DNA from: Nageia nagi
Lineage: Eukaryota; Pinophyta
Direction of reading: 5' to 3'
DNA length: 64,000 bases
NCBI GenBank assembly: GCA_050084985.1
Contig: JBITNC010000001.1
Span: 75,206,001 to 75,270,000, forward strand
A program made the translations under genes and the position numbers. The notes below the pieces were generated by a model, which was given only the letters and a program-made list of their open reading frames with translations, did no database searches and was not told the DNA's origin. Positions 11,241 to 24,423 of this stretch are shown here, one piece after another (the first letter of the stretch is position 1; every line of letters begins with the position of its first letter).

Positions 11241-11825
11241 TGTAAACCATAAATAATGAATTAAATAAATAATTTATTATTATGTCTACAATATATATAT
11301 ATATAAAGTAATGCAAGCCATATATAATCTCTAATTGATGCAATAACTTCATAAATGAATAGATCTTTCTGAGTACATGCCAAATGAGTCATAACACACC
11401 TACCTTCTAATCATTAGTGAGTTCTAAGTAGTTGAATTACCACTCCACTAGATGTAGGAAGAAGAACACTCGTGTTATGAATACATTCAAATGTAGGGTG
11501 TGCATGTTCCAAATTCTAAAGAATTTGGCCTTGTACAAAGAATGAAAGATAATTTTCGCAACTAGGGCATAAAAAATGCAAGGTTGATTGGTGGTGTCTA
11601 AAGGCACCATTTTAGTTGTGGCACTTTCCTTAGACTTGCTTGCATATGAAATATCTTGCTTTGATATTATTTTATAGATGTATTTATTCTTGAGATCTAC
11701 ACCTTTTACCTTGTTATCTGCTCATTACATTGCTTATGGTGCATTTACACCCTTTTTAGAATATTATTTCTTGATGCAATAAATATAATTTATTAATTAA
11801 TAAAAATCATATTTAGGCATTTACA
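11241..11825 (-). repeat. LTR of an AT-rich family (inverted copy)
   Basis: On the minus strand this 585-bp unit begins TGTAAATGCCTAAATATG and ends ATGGTTTACA. It is about 80 percent similar by eye to the plus-strand units at 11950-12544 and 13318-13887, over landmarks such as ATATGCAAGCAAGTC and TTATTACATCAAGAAATA. With the unit at 11950 it forms a large inverted repeat with about 125 bp between arms. It could be a solo LTR or an end of a broken element. Confidence 0.72.
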
Positions 11826-11949
11826 TTGAGACATTAAATCAATAATGTTCAAGGAAGAATGATTCAATTTCAAACATATATTTTTCTTCTTAATTCTTTG
11901 AATTATGCAATTTCAATTCTTTTCACTACATATCCAAAGAGGGGCAAAA

Positions 11950-12462
11950 TGTAGAAGCCTAAATATGATTTTTATTAATTATTAAATCATATTTATTACA
12001 TCAAGAAATAATATTCTAAAAAGAGTGTGAATACACTATAAGTAATGTAATGAGCAGATAAAAATGTAAAAGGTTAGATCTCAAGAACAAATACATCTAT
12101 AAAAGATCAAAGCAATATATTCCATATGCAAGCAAGTCCAAAGAAAGAGCCACAACTGAAATGATGTCTTTAGACATCACCAATCAACTTTGGATTTATT
12201 ATGACCTAATTGTGGAAATAATTTTTAATTCTTTGCACGAGGCTGAATTCTTCAAACTTTTGAGCATGCATACCTTGCATTTGATTGTATTCATGGCACA
12301 AGCACTCTTCTTCCTACATTTGGTGAAGTGGTAATTTGATTTCCTAGAGCTCATTAATGCTTAGAAGGTAGGCATGTGATAAATTATTTAGCATGTACTC
12401 AAAAAGATCTATTCATTTATGAATTTATTGCATCAGTTAGAGATCAAATATGGATTTCATTT

Positions 12463-12497
<35 letters not shown>

Positions 12498-13887
12498 ATA
12501 TATAATAATAATTTATTTATTTAATTCTTTATTTATGATTTATATATTGGTGGACCTAATGTTTCAAATTATTTTGTCCCCTAGGGCAATATTTTATGCA
12601 CATTTGAGGAGGCGCTCATTTGGATATGCCTTTTTCTTCAAGTTGTCATTGGCCACTACTTTATTAGATTCTAATAGTGACTCATTGGCCATTGTCTTGT
12701 AGATACCAATGGTGATTCATTACTTTAGTAGATACCAATGTTCATATGATGGGAAAGCATATCAAAAAGAAGTAATCAAGAGCATAAGTTTTGAACCCAA
12801 AAAGAAGTAATCAAACAACATCCATGTCATCTGTATCCTACAGTAACAATGTACATACCCTTCTTCCTTGTAACAACAACACACCAATAGTCTTGTTCTT
12901 CAATGAAGGAATATTGAAGGCATATAGAACCTATGAACTCCATAGTATTAGAAAAAAAGGAGTTACCCACATCTATCAAGCAAGGAGAGGAGAGTTTATG
13001 GTTGCATCATGGGCAATGGTTAAAGGAAGCCATCTTGGATAGTAGAGCCAAAGGCATCATAAATCCTTCAAGATGAGAGTTTATTATGAATTCCTAAGGA
13101 AACCTCATAATATCATCCTCCTCTATCTTATTTTTGTCTTGATCACCCCATCCATGGAGCTTTCTTGGGGTAATTAAGTAAAAAATGGGCATACAAGGGG
13201 AATTAAACCAAAAATGTTCAAGTAAGAATGGTTCAATTTGAGGCATAGTTTTTTCTTCTTAATTATTTGGATTATGCAATTTTAATTCTTTTCATTACAT
13301 ATATGAAGAGGAAAAAATGTAGACACTTAAATATGATTTTTATTAATTACTAAATAATATTTATTACATCAAGAAATAATATTATAAAAAGGGTGCAAAT
13401 GCATCACAAGCAATGTAATGAGAAAACAACAATGTAAAAGGTGTAATTTCAAGAACAAATACATCTATATCGAACTAAAATATTCCATATGCAAGCAAGT
13501 CCAAGGAAAGTGGCACAACTGAAATGATATATTTAGACATCATCAATCAACCTTGGATTTGTTATGCCCTAGTTGTGAAAATCATCTTTTGTTCTTTCTA
13601 CAAGGTTAGATTCTTCACAATCTAGAGCATGCATACCCTGCATTTGACTGTATTCATAGCATGGGCACTCTTCTTCTTGCATTTAGTGGAGTGGTAAATC
13701 TACTACCTAAAGCTCATTTATGATCATAAGGTAGGTGTGTGACCACTCATTTGGCATGTACTATGAAAGATCTAATCATTTATGAAGTTATGGCATCAAT
13801 TAGAGATCAAATATGACTTGCATTTATTCATATATATTGTAAACATAATAATGAATTATTTATTTAATTCATTACTAATGGTTTACA
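11950..13887 (+). mobile_element. Short LTR element without coding capacity (LTR 11950-12544, LTR 13318-13887)
   Basis: Two direct LTR-like repeats flank a 770-bp interior. Both are preceded by the same type of sequence (TTTTTCTTCTTAATT... then a purine-rich run and TGTAGA), that is, an internal 3' end with polypurine tract. Because that segment also lies left of the first LTR (about 11840-11949), the array is [interior end]-LTR-interior-LTR, as expected after unequal recombination of a longer element. The interior starts after the first LTR with TATTGGTGGACC and holds repeated CATTGGCCACTACTTT-like segments at 12645-12740. No pol was found. No target duplication was found. Confidence 0.7.
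12466..12495. repeat. (AT)n microsatellite
   Basis: About 14 uninterrupted AT units lie inside the LTR at 11950-12544. Related LTRs have only short AT runs at this spot, so it expanded locally. Confidence 0.9.
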
Positions 13888-15726
13888 CAATTAGTTTATT
13901 AAAGAGCTTCTAAGTGGGATCATGACAACTATTTACATGTTATGTATTGGCACCATATTGGATAAAGTGTTGATGTCATTCTTAAGTTCCTTCATATTTC
14001 ATAATTTCTTTTTGAAGATAAATTTATCATTAGAAGCGCTTCATTATATTTGTAACTTAAATCTCCTACTTTTAAGAGAATCATTTTCTTAATGTAAAGC
14101 TTCATGATATAGTTTACCAAAAGAGTTATTTTCATAGGAAGATAAAAACTATTTTAATTGCAAAAGTAAATATGCATAAAAAGTTTTATAAATATTTAAA
14201 TTAGTACAATATTATGATGAATTTGTTCTTGTATTCTATGATAAGTTTCATTCAAATTTTAATTATATTTTTGTTTCATGTCATGTAATTAAGCAATAAC
14301 ATTTTTCTTTAGATATATTAATATTTAAACTATCCACAAAGAGGTTTACAAGAGAAGGGAAGTTAAAGATGGAGTTTTCTAGTAATTTATGGAACCATTC
14401 AAATGCAAAACCTGAAAGATTAAAAGGAGATAACTTGGATTAAAACTTATTATCATATAAAAGTTAATGCATAATTTCATAGATTATTGCATGTGGCTTG
14501 TGTTAGATCATCCTTACATATCAATACTCAAAACTTTAGAATTTCAAGCTAAAAATGACTTGGATAGCTAAAAATGATATGGCTTTAGGAAGAATTCATA
14601 AGCAAGGAATAACATTTCATAGTCATCTTCCTAAAATCTTTAACTTTGTAGTTGAGTTTATCCATCCCTCACTTATGCAGGTATATTTGCATCTCTTAAA
14701 GTAAGGTTCTTATCTAGAAAGCTTAGGATTGTGAAGCCTAGGATTGAAAAGAGTTCTAGGCAAAATAAAGGTAATAAGTTAAGAAATATAATGGAAAAAG
14801 AAAGTAATGGAACAAAAGGTAAAAGGTGGATAATTAGTAGATACCAAGGATTGAAAAAATAGGAACCTGGAAAATACATTAATATTCTTAGAAAATATTG
14901 TAGTATTTCTCAACATGCATAGAAGATAGGAAGTATTAGGGATTTGGATCGAAGGGGTTAAGGGATGGTTATCACTAGAATATGACATATTGAAATGACG
15001 GATGGGTCTATTAAAGAGTGGATGAGGTTGAACATATATGAAGTATTAATAATGATTTGGTTGGCGCTTGAATGCAATTTAACAATTGAAGTAGAAGTAA
15101 GTGAAGATGGTTGAGAGGGTGGATTTAACATATGTTCAAAGTATAATCGTAATACTTCATAACAAGCAAAATGAGATATATTTCTTAAACTATATGAAAT
15201 ATTCAAAAATATTTAGATATTACAAAAAGTAATTCTCAATATTCTCATAAAAATCTTGATTATAAATACACAAACAAATAAATTGGAAAAATATTATCTT
15301 ACTAATTATTATCTCTTTCATCATATTTAATCCTAAAACTATCATATTTAATTTTGTACCCATATCTAACTTCAAACTTATCTCATTTCTTTTATATATA
15401 CAAAAGGAGGCTCATTTGATTGTAAGAGTTAGCATAATCTTCATTAAGATATTTATCTTTTCATTTGTATCACATAATCACTTAGTCAATATTCATGCTG
15501 TATATTTCTTGAACTAATCTTTATGAGTAAGACCTTTCTATGAGTTAAATGTTCTTTTCAAAGTCATAAATTTAGTAAAGATAAAATTTTTACCAGAAAA
15601 GTGGATTGGCAAAGGAAAGGAATTTACCCACACGAGAAAAGATTTATTTGAAGTATCTGTTCAATAAAAAGTCAAAAATATTTCTATATAATATGAATGT
15701 TTTAGTTGACTTTAAAAATGATATAC
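13888..15726. other. AT-rich stretch without recognisable gene
   Basis: I see no coding homology. Minus-strand ORFs of 68-82 codons at 14673-15206 overlap one another in different frames, have low-complexity composition and are probably chance. Confidence 0.5.
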
Positions 15727-17590
15727 TATGTAGCAGCTGTTATCTATGTTATATTTATTATAATATTATTTTTGTTTGATTAATAAAAGGTAAAAGTTAA
15801 ATTGTATTAACGTTCATTACAGATCAATTGATCTATGAGACAGACAGCAGTAGGTCATTACATAACATGTATGTCTCTTACTTCTGGAAATAGAACGTGG
15901 GACATGTTACAGCAAGATCAACTCAACCAACAACAAAGATTATCTTACATAAATAATTCAAATGCAAACTATTATTATTATTATCGATTGAGAATAATTT
16001 TAATGAATGATAAAATGATATAATAATTAAAATATTATATTAAAACACATAAATCCAAATTTAAATAACTGTAATAATCAACTATTGCCTATGTTGCATA
16101 CTACAATGATAATAGTAAATGTTTAAAATATTCTTGGTGAAGACAAGAAATACTGCTGGAGTCCCATACGTGCATTATTGACGGTAGACAAATCTCACCC
16201 ATTTCAATATTTAAATCGAAACAGCAATTTTCTCCATAATAAAAAATTTCAATGTGCTCTTTCATGACATGACTGCCCCTCGTAAAATCCATTTTTGTCT
16301 CAACTTATGGCAGCCGTGTGGGCATCTGATCTTGTCCTTCGTATTCTATTTTAGTAGATCTGATGGTAATGCATCGTGAAGAACGACGTGTGGGGATCAT
16401 CTGAAGGATGCCCAATTCAATGAGAAAGACGCCATGGATAAGCTAATAGATTACATCAACTCTCTGCTGCGTAGGCGTTGAAAACTGAGCATGTTGGTGA
16501 ATAAAATATTTGTGGGGTATCGTGATGCTTTTGGTCTCCTATCTTTGCCGTCCCACGAGGAAAGAAGGCGAAGAGTGGCTCCTTCTTTGATTACATTTTG
16601 GAATGACTTTATAATGTAAAGATATTCTCCATACAAAGCTGTGGTCATGATGATATAATGCTTTTTACCGTCCTTCATATTTAATTTCATTGATATTTAT
16701 CTAAATTGTTCAAGCAAACATCATTGTAGTTGGTGAGAATGGATATTAAAAAAAATTAGATAAAAAAAGTTTAAATTCAATTTTTTTTATGAAATTATGA
16801 TTTAAAATTTTATTGAATTTTGTGTAAGTAGATAGGATAAGTGTAATCAATAGATAACTTTGATGAAAGAGATACCTTTGTTTGTAGCTTTTTAATTGAA
16901 GACAATTTACTCTTAAAAATGTCTTTATATAAAAAAATGATTATATATATATAATTGTTTCAGATAAGATTAGTATTTATAATAAAATTGTCTTACTTAT
17001 TTTAATTATTTTGCTTTAAGATTTCATAAACTTTATTATGATTACAAACATCTTTGTAGATTTGTCTAGTATCTTTATAAAATAGGTAAATAAGGAGAAG
17101 ATAAGTTTCAATTTTTGGTATTTATGTCACAAAATTCAAAATTATTTGATCTCATGGTGTTTCATGTATTGTCCATCTTCTTGTTTTACTATGTACACTA
17201 TGTGAAAAATTTTTATTTAAAATTTGTAATTTTAAATCATCATTACTTGAAGGAGTTATATTATTGTGTATGCCCCAAAAATCAATTCATTTATCAACAT
17301 CTTTTAATCAACCTCTTTTAAAACATAAGTGGATTAGACAAATTTGTTGAGTAATGATAAAGAACCTATATGTAAATACCTAAAATATAGATATAGTTAT
17401 TTTTATTATACTTAGAGATATTTTATTCATTTAAATACAGGTTCTCTTCTTACTTATATTTGTTGCATTATCTACATAATATCACTCAAAATGTAGGTTA
17501 TTCCCCATGTTTAGATCTTGTTTAGATAGGGATCCTTACTCATTTTATCCTATTAATTTTAGAATATGTTTGAGTTGACTTGAAAACCGA
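15727..17590. repeat. Duplicated block, copy 1, with a GC-richer core that may be a 5' gene fragment
   Basis: The block starts at TATGTAGCAGCTG and matches copy 2 at 18201-19690 in order. Shared landmarks include GATCTGATGGTAATGCATCG / CGTGAAGAACGACG, GCCCAATTCAATGAGAAA, TTTGTGGGGTAT, CACGAGGAAAGAAG, and far downstream CTATATGTAAATACCTAAAA. The core (about 16130-16680) is much richer in GC than its flanks. On the minus strand an ATG at 16433-16435 opens a short frame, MASFSLNWASFR, broken by a stop. The block could be promoter plus first exon of a host gene, but I do not recognise the product. Confidence 0.55.
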
Positions 17591-18200
17591 TAGGGAAGAG
17601 GACCCAATAGGTGTGTACCTTAACTTCATGCCTCTTAGAATTCAATTTAATGCTCTAATTTTTTTTATAGTTTCTTCTTTGTCTAGTTGTCTACTTATAA
17701 CTAAGGTTTCAAGTCGTTATCATCAAATTTGATAGATTATTTACACATCTTTGTAGAAATTATCCAAAATAGCACTTTTCTAAACTCATACGCATCAGTG
17801 TCAATTACAACCCCCATCATCAATTACACTTACATTAGTAGTTGAGTGTATGATTAACCTATCAAATTTGCTAATGATAACTCGAAACCTTAATTATAAA
17901 TAGACAACTTAGACGAAGAAGGTATAAAAAATTTAGAACGATTCAACTTTATTAAATTGAATTTTAAGAGATATAAAATTAAAATGCACCACAACTGAAT
18001 CTTCTCCCTTATCAATAATATATTTAAAATAAATTTAAAATGATTAATTATAATATATTTATTAACACAAAAATTTATAAAAAATTTAATAATTTAATAC
18101 ACAAATACTAAACCAAATATATTCTATGATTAAATAAATATATGACAATAACCCTCGCAGCAATGGTACGCGCTCACCTATTGAATCCTCTCCCCCATAT
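17591..18200. other. Spacer between duplicated blocks, AT-rich, no gene
   Basis: The spacer contains an imperfect inverted repeat: TAACTAAGGTTTCAAGTCGT near 17700 is mirrored by ACTCGAAACCTTAATTATAA near 17880, with AATTTGATAG also mirrored. No coding frame is supported. Confidence 0.5.
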
Positions 18201-19690
18201 TATGTAGCAGCTGCGATCCATGACATACACACTATAATATTGTCTTCTTTATTTGGCTAAGTATCATGTCAGAGATGCTGATGCTACAATTATAAAATCA
18301 ATTCACGCATATCGAATTACAATGTTTGAACTATTCTGGAGTCCAAGACGGGCATCATAAAATCAATATCCTCATTCGGGAAGGAAGTGCCCTTCCTAAA
18401 ATCCAATTTTGGCTGTATCTTTTGATTTGTCCTCCGTATTCTGTTTGAGTAGATCTGTGATGATTCATCGTGAAGAACGACGGTGTGTGCAGATGATCTG
18501 AACGATGCCCAATTCAATGAGAAATGTCGTCGATACCGGAATAGATCACATCCACGTTCGTACTGCGTATGTCACAGAAATTGAAAGCGGAGCACGTTTG
18601 ATGAATAGAAATATTTGTGGGGTATGGTGATGTCTTTGCCGTCTCACGAGGAAAGAAGTCCAAGTTTGGCTGCTTCTTTGATTATGATATGATGATGATG
18701 ATATAATGCTTTTTACTGCCCTTAGATTGAAGGGGTCATTGATATTTATGAAATTTTGTTCATGTGAATTATCATTAGAGGAGTTTGGTGAGAATGGAAG
18801 TTGGTGAGAATGGGAGTTTTAAATTTTTCTCAGATGTGAGAATTATAAGTTAAAATTTTATTTTTATAATATAAATGGTTATCTAAAGTTGTAGTTTTTT
18901 TATTTAGAGTAAGGATGATTTATAAAGTTGTTTCAAATTATATTAAGATTTATATTAAAAATTGTTAAATTTATTTTAGTTATTTTGGTTTAAGATTTTT
19001 ATAAACTTTGATACGATTACAAATGTTTTTTAAGGTTTTCTAATATATTTGTAAAATAAGTAAAATATGTGAATATAGGTATTATTTTTTATGTTATTTA
19101 GGTTACAAAGTTTACATTCTTTTATTTCATGATATTTTAGATATTACCCATCTACCTATTTACTATACATATCAGGTGAATTAATATTCAATTTTGTAAT
19201 CATTATTTTCTTTTTGAGATTTAAATATTATATGGGTAGGATGAGTGTTGAAGTTTTGGGTTGATGATTCTTTTATAATATGCTAGCTTTCTTTTATTTT
19301 TAATATTATTATCACCACAAAAATATTTAAGTACTTTATTTTTAATTTGTAATTTTAAGTTGTCATTATAGAAAAGGAATTATATTATTGTGTATGTAAT
19401 AAAAATCAAGCCATTTGTTGGAATCTTTTAGCTAGCTTCTTTTAAGATGTAGGTGGATTCAACAAGTTTGTTGGGTAATGATATAAAGACTATATGTAAA
19501 TACCTAAAATAGTGGCATAGCTATTTTTATTGTTCCTTGAAGATAAAATATTCATTTAGATACAGGTTCCTCATTTCTTCTATTTGTTCCATCATCCACA
19601 CATTCTAAAATTTGATAATATCATTCAAACATAGGTCATTACTTATGTTTGGATATAGGTCTTTACTCACTTTATGTTTGATTTTGGAAT
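18201..19690. repeat. Duplicated block, copy 2
   Basis: Homologous to 15727-17590 along its length but diverged, with small indels. On the minus strand the core holds a 66-codon frame (18317-18517) beginning MNWASFRSSAHTVVL, parallel to the broken frame of copy 1. Here it is open but the ATG used by copy 1 is lost (ACG). The longer open frame could mean that copy 2 is nearer the ancestral sequence. Product unknown. Confidence 0.55.
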
Positions 19691-20465
19691 ACCATTGTAT
19701 TTCACTTCAACTCATACATAATGATTATATTTATATTGATCTCAAAATAAAAGATACTTGAACTTACATTCAACCTACTTATCAACCATTATAATGTTTA
19801 TTTCACCTTATCGGTTAGCATATTTATATAGGAAATTTCAAACCTATTTATTGAAATTTGACACTTCATTTGAAAGACTTGACATTTATCATCTAAATTG
19901 AGAATAACATTATCATGTATCTAGAAATTTAATAACACATGATAACATATATCCATCTAATTATTGAAAATTAGTTTTTTACTTCATGAGATTTGACCAC
20001 TATCAAGGATATTTCATCCATCGAAGTAATACCCTCTTCTACAAAGGTTAATGCTAAATTTATAGTCACCATCTTATAAGTCACATCCAATGAAAGATAT
20101 ATATCAAGATCTAAAGAATTCAACCTATTTCAACAAGGACAAGGGCAAACAAGGTTAAGCATAGTGTAAAAAATTCTCCAACTTTTTTTTGAATTAGGCA
20201 CTAGAAATAATTGAAAAGGAAGAGCAAGGAGAACTCAAAAAAGATGTTATAATAGGGGAGCAATTTAAATAGATGATACAAATAGCTATGGAGGAAAGAA
20301 AAAAATATAAGAATATGAAAGGTACCAAGAAAAAGTAAGAGGAACTATTGGAAATATTCTTCATCCCAATTCCTATTCGGAAGAGAGAAAATCCAATCCC
20401 CATTTTAATGCCAAGGGACATATGGGTACATAAAAAAATGTTATTTTAGGGCTTTAGGATGAGAG
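19691..20465. other. AT-rich stretch without recognisable gene
   Basis: No homology seen. A 75-codon minus-strand frame at 20194-20421 is hydrophobic and Ser-rich but has no recognisable motif. Confidence 0.45.
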
Positions 20466-21365
20466 TGTAAACACTTAAAAATGAATTCTCATTTATTAAT
20501 AATTTATTTTTATTACATCAAGAGCTATTTATTGTAAAAAGGGGTAGAAATACATCCAAGGTATTGTATTTAATGTAAAAGGACTACCAAATAATATAAG
20601 TGGTATCAAATGCCCATAAAGGAATCATTAACTATGTAATATGTGATAATACCAAGATAGGAGAAGATCCAAATATGGCTATAAAAGAATATCAAAGGAA
20701 AAGATTGATATATAAGCATATCATCATCAATTAGATAAGAAACTTTATGTATATCATATATCCAAACAATAATAGTATTTTGTAACACCACCTATTCATA
20801 GATATGTTATTATCCCTTTATCACATCTCTTATATTTGTATTTATGCATCTAGTTCTCAATGCTTTACATCATCGATGATGTGCTAGTTCTAGGGTCGTC
20901 GACATCATTCATGTGATGGGTAAGTTCTTAGCGATTATGTGAAAGTATTGATTGTGATTGGTGTTGTCAAATCTAATAAGATGAATTATTTATTATTGCA
21001 ATAATTGGTATATTTTAGATGTATATTTCAGTATTTGAGCTATAGAGAAATAGTGTCATGTTTATTGTATTACGCATTATTTCATATCTACATTTTTGGT
21101 GAAATCGTTATTTCAAAGGATTTTATCCCCTAGGGCAAGATTTTGTGCAAGATCTAAGAAGGAGCTTCATTTGGATCTCTCTTTTTATCCAAGTCCTCAT
21201 TGGCTACTGCTTTGGTAAATTCTAATAGTGACTCATTGGCCATTTCTATGATAGATACCAATGTCAATTTATTGGCCACTACTTTGGTAGATACCAATAT
21301 TGAAACCTAAAAGAAGTGATCAAATGATGTCCATGCCATTCATAGCCTACAACAACAACTTCCAT
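20466..21365 (+). mobile_element. Truncated LTR element, same family as 11950-13887
   Basis: It starts TGTAAACACTTAAAAATG with TTATTACATCAAGA downstream, as in the family LTRs. After the LTR (ending near 21090) it continues with TTTTTGGTGAAATCG, then CCCCTAGGGCAAGATTTTGTG. That matches the interior of the 11950 element (CCCCTAGGGCAATATTTTATG), including the repeated CATTGGCCACTACTTTGGTAG units at 21190-21300. The homology stops near 21365 and there is no second LTR. Confidence 0.65.
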
Positions 21366-22705
21366 TATAGATAAATTTACATGCAAATAATGGAAGTATA
21401 TATTACATGCATAAAAAATGTTTATGTACACACTCATGCACACCTTGTAATTGATGGAACACATGACCTAGCTACAATAAGGCCTAAAACCCCACCACTA
21501 CAATACCCCCATCAAGGCTATTTTTTATTTGGTTAAGAAGAGGTGTTGAAAGGACCTCAACCCTTTTACAAAGCAATTCAAAAATCAATACAAGTCACTT
21601 TCATGTGACATTTGAGACACATCACCATTAGAATTTAAACATGAGACTCTCAATACATCATTTAAAAGTTTTCACATTCACTAATCTCCCAACTCCCTTA
21701 ACATTTCGTGATTACATGTATAATGTTTACACTGAATATGAATATTTAATTTTATTTATATATAATAATTATAAATTAACAATAATAATTAAATAAAAAT
21801 GTATTATTAATTATCATATAATAAATTTTACTTCTAATTTTAATTTTTCAAAAATTTATACATGTAGAACATTTATATTGATGTTTTACTTTCCTTTTTT
21901 ATATTGAGGTATTCTTTTTTATCAATACAATGTAATATTCCATCTAAAATAATATTTAGAAAAATTCTTATAAATAAATTTACATGCAAATATTGTAATT
22001 ATATATTATATGTATAATGTTTATCTTAGATATAAAGTTTTTATTTTTTGTATAGAATAATTATAATTTATGTTGATTTCTCCTATTCAATATTTCTATA
22101 ACTAGGCTTCCACGAAATGGATCCCCTTGGAGATTTTTAAGCAAATCTATGCTTTGACACATGATAATAAATTCACTTATGATATTGTGATTAACTGCAT
22201 GCCTTTCTCTCTTTGTCCTAAGTTGGGATAACACTCTTAGTGCCCTTGGTGAACAAAATGGAAATGGTTTAAGGATGTCCCTCTTTTTGGTTTTTGCCCA
22301 ACCTACGTATGATTTTCAAGCCTAATTAATGGTGGGAGATCTCCTCTTCTAATTCAATGTAGCGATATATATTTAAAATGCATTAAACCAAATATATTGA
22401 ACCCAAATAAGCATTCTTTTCTTGGTTAAATCGCTCAAAATGGAAACTGTTGGGCATAAATGAGAGGAGGAGTAATTATGTGATGCTAGAGGAGGGTATT
22501 ACGATAATGGGAAGGTAGTGTGGATTGAGGAGAATGATCATGCAGGAGGATGAAACATAGCTTTGGAGAGTCTAACTATGGTTTTTTATTTCTGGTTGGT
22601 AGTGGGGAATGTATGAAGTAGGGTGCTGGTAGTCTAGGTCCAACAAAAGTTATAAGGTTTTTTTATTTCTCCCTTAGATCTCATTTTTCTCTAGCTGAGG
22701 AGGAA
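21366..22705. other. AT-rich repeats, no gene recognised
   Basis: The sequence 21720-22080 resembles the AT-rich DNA flanking the foldback at 60360-60840 (shared AATAATTAAATAAAAAT and ACATGCAAAT-type segments). 21655-21712 resembles the foldback arm (CTCCCAACTCCCTTAACAT). It may be a diverged copy of the same repeat. Nothing coding was recognised. Confidence 0.45.
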
Positions 22706-23170
22706 ATGCTATTCAACGATGGTTTGGATGTGGCTCCTAAAAACTTGAAGGATTTTTCTTTCAAATCTAGATGCTCTTTTGCTGAGATTAAGGATTTGTT
22801 CTATAATGGACCCCTGTTACCTACTTTAAAGGATACAACATCACTCTTAGAGGAGGAGGGGTTTGAGCATGTGGCTGGGAAGGAGCTGGAGCTTTGCTTT
22901 GTTGAAGGGTTTTCTGTAAAGTTCATAAATAGGAAGGAATTAGCTTCTACAGGGAGATTAATTACAAAGGGTGAGGTTTTTGATTGGAGAAGCTTTGGCT
23001 TTTTGGGTACTATTATATCAAAGAAATTGTATCTGTGCAGGATCTTCTTCTATGTTTTGATGGGTTTTGAAACTACAGGCATAAGATTTTTTATCCCTAG
23101 AAAGGAAGGTAAAGAGCCTACTACCTGCACTTTAATTTTATTGGATTCCCTTGACATTCCACCCTCATAA
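22706..23170 (+). CDS. ORF of 154 codons, function unknown
   Basis: This is one of the longest uninterrupted plus-strand frames in the window, in a locally GC-richer stretch with ordinary amino acid composition (for example EEEGFEHVAGKELELCF and DWRSFGFLGTIISKK). The frame appears open upstream of the ATG too, since readable residues (RSHFSLAEEE) precede it. No domain recognised. It ends 470 bp before a LINE 3' remnant on the same strand, so it may belong to that LINE, or it may be a host gene fragment. No signal peptide or membrane segment was seen. Confidence 0.4.
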   Translation: MLFNDGLDVAPKNLKDFSFKSRCSFAEIKDLFYNGPLLPTLKDTTSLLEEEGFEHVAGKELELCFVEGFSVKFINRKELASTGRLITKGEVFDWRSFGFLGTIISKKLYLCRIFFYVLMGFETTGIRFFIPRKEGKEPTTCTLILLDSLDIPPS

Positions 23171-23639
23171 GGGATTCTGGAAGGATGGTGAAGCTAGTTT
23201 AGACCCAAAAGTAGGAAAGATGCAAGAAGGGAGTTACTCAATTGACTCATGTGTGCAACAACATGGATCCTCCTAGCCTATTTAATTATTTGTAATGCTA
23301 GGCCAAGATTTGGAACTAAAATTTCTAAGGTTCAACAACTTTTTTCTCTTTGAGCAGAAAGTTTAAATTTCAAATTTTAATTCTAAGTGCGTAGTTCTGA
23401 ATTTTTATTTGGTAGTGTAAAAGTTTTAATGCCTATCTTAAGAGATGTACAAGTCTTGAAAGGATTTAATTTTTATAAGTTTTGAAAATGTTTGGACCCT
23501 CTTCCAAGTTGAGGGACTATTGTTCAAGCCATGGGGAGGTGGAGGGAAAAATTTGAAACTACCTTTGATGTATAGCGATTATTGGTTCCTTAAAAATCAC
23601 CTCCAATATTAATAAATATAAAGTATTCTAATTTGCTTA

Positions 23640-24060
23640 GAGCCAAATTTTCCAACCACTTCATGTGGATCACAAATTGAAGCATATGGGCATGGAAAAT
23701 TCTTTATGTTTATTTTGTAATACAAATGAATTTGTCATGCACATTTTTTAGCATTGTAGTAAAGCTCAAAAGGATTTATCTTGGATGAAATCGTTTTTCT
23801 AACTGTATCTTAATCCTCTTGAATTTTTTGACATGCTTAAACGCTTTTGGAATATTTTATAATTAGAATTTTATTTCCTCTTTGGAAAGAATAGAATGTT
23901 GTTATTTTTAAGGAAAGCTTACATCAATGGATTTCTTCTTAGTTAACAAGCTTATTATCTTTCATGATATTTGCTTTTAGATTAAAAATTAGGTTGAAAA
24001 ATTCATATTGGATGCCAAGCACTTCTAAGAGCTTATCAACCATTAGGAAAATTCCCCATT
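23640..24060 (+). pseudogene. LINE 3' remnant (zf-RVT domain and C-terminal tail)
   Basis: Plus-strand frames give KLKHMGMENSLCLFCNTNE (the CxxC of the RT-associated zinc finger), HCSKAQKDLSWMKSF, LYLNPLEFFDMLKRFW, a segment like LLFLRKAYINGF, and a basic C-terminus. This is the standard end of plant L1-type ORF2. In-frame stops are present. The reverse transcriptase core was not found upstream, so the copy is 5' truncated or disrupted. Confidence 0.65.
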
Positions 24061-24423
24061 CTTAGTCAATCGAGTCCCTCCAGAGCTTGATCGCTCATGA
24101 TTAAGGTAACATTATCGCATGCCTCCTTGAGAACGGGACCTAAGCTCATCTTGCAGGTTTTAATAATAGTACCAAGATGAAAGAGCAAGATTTTTACCAC
24201 CCTCAAGGTAGGCTCATGGATGGGAAACCCATCCAAACTCCCCTGATCATCATTTTATATGGGAGGAGCATCCTAATATTACTCACCATGATGATAATTG
24301 GGGTGAGCATACTAATGGAGATGGTAGTGGATGGTAGGAGCCACAAAACATAAACTAATGAATAAGATATGATAGTAGATAGGTGGGTTTCCATATCCTA
24401 TAATGTTATTCCCACCATAGATA

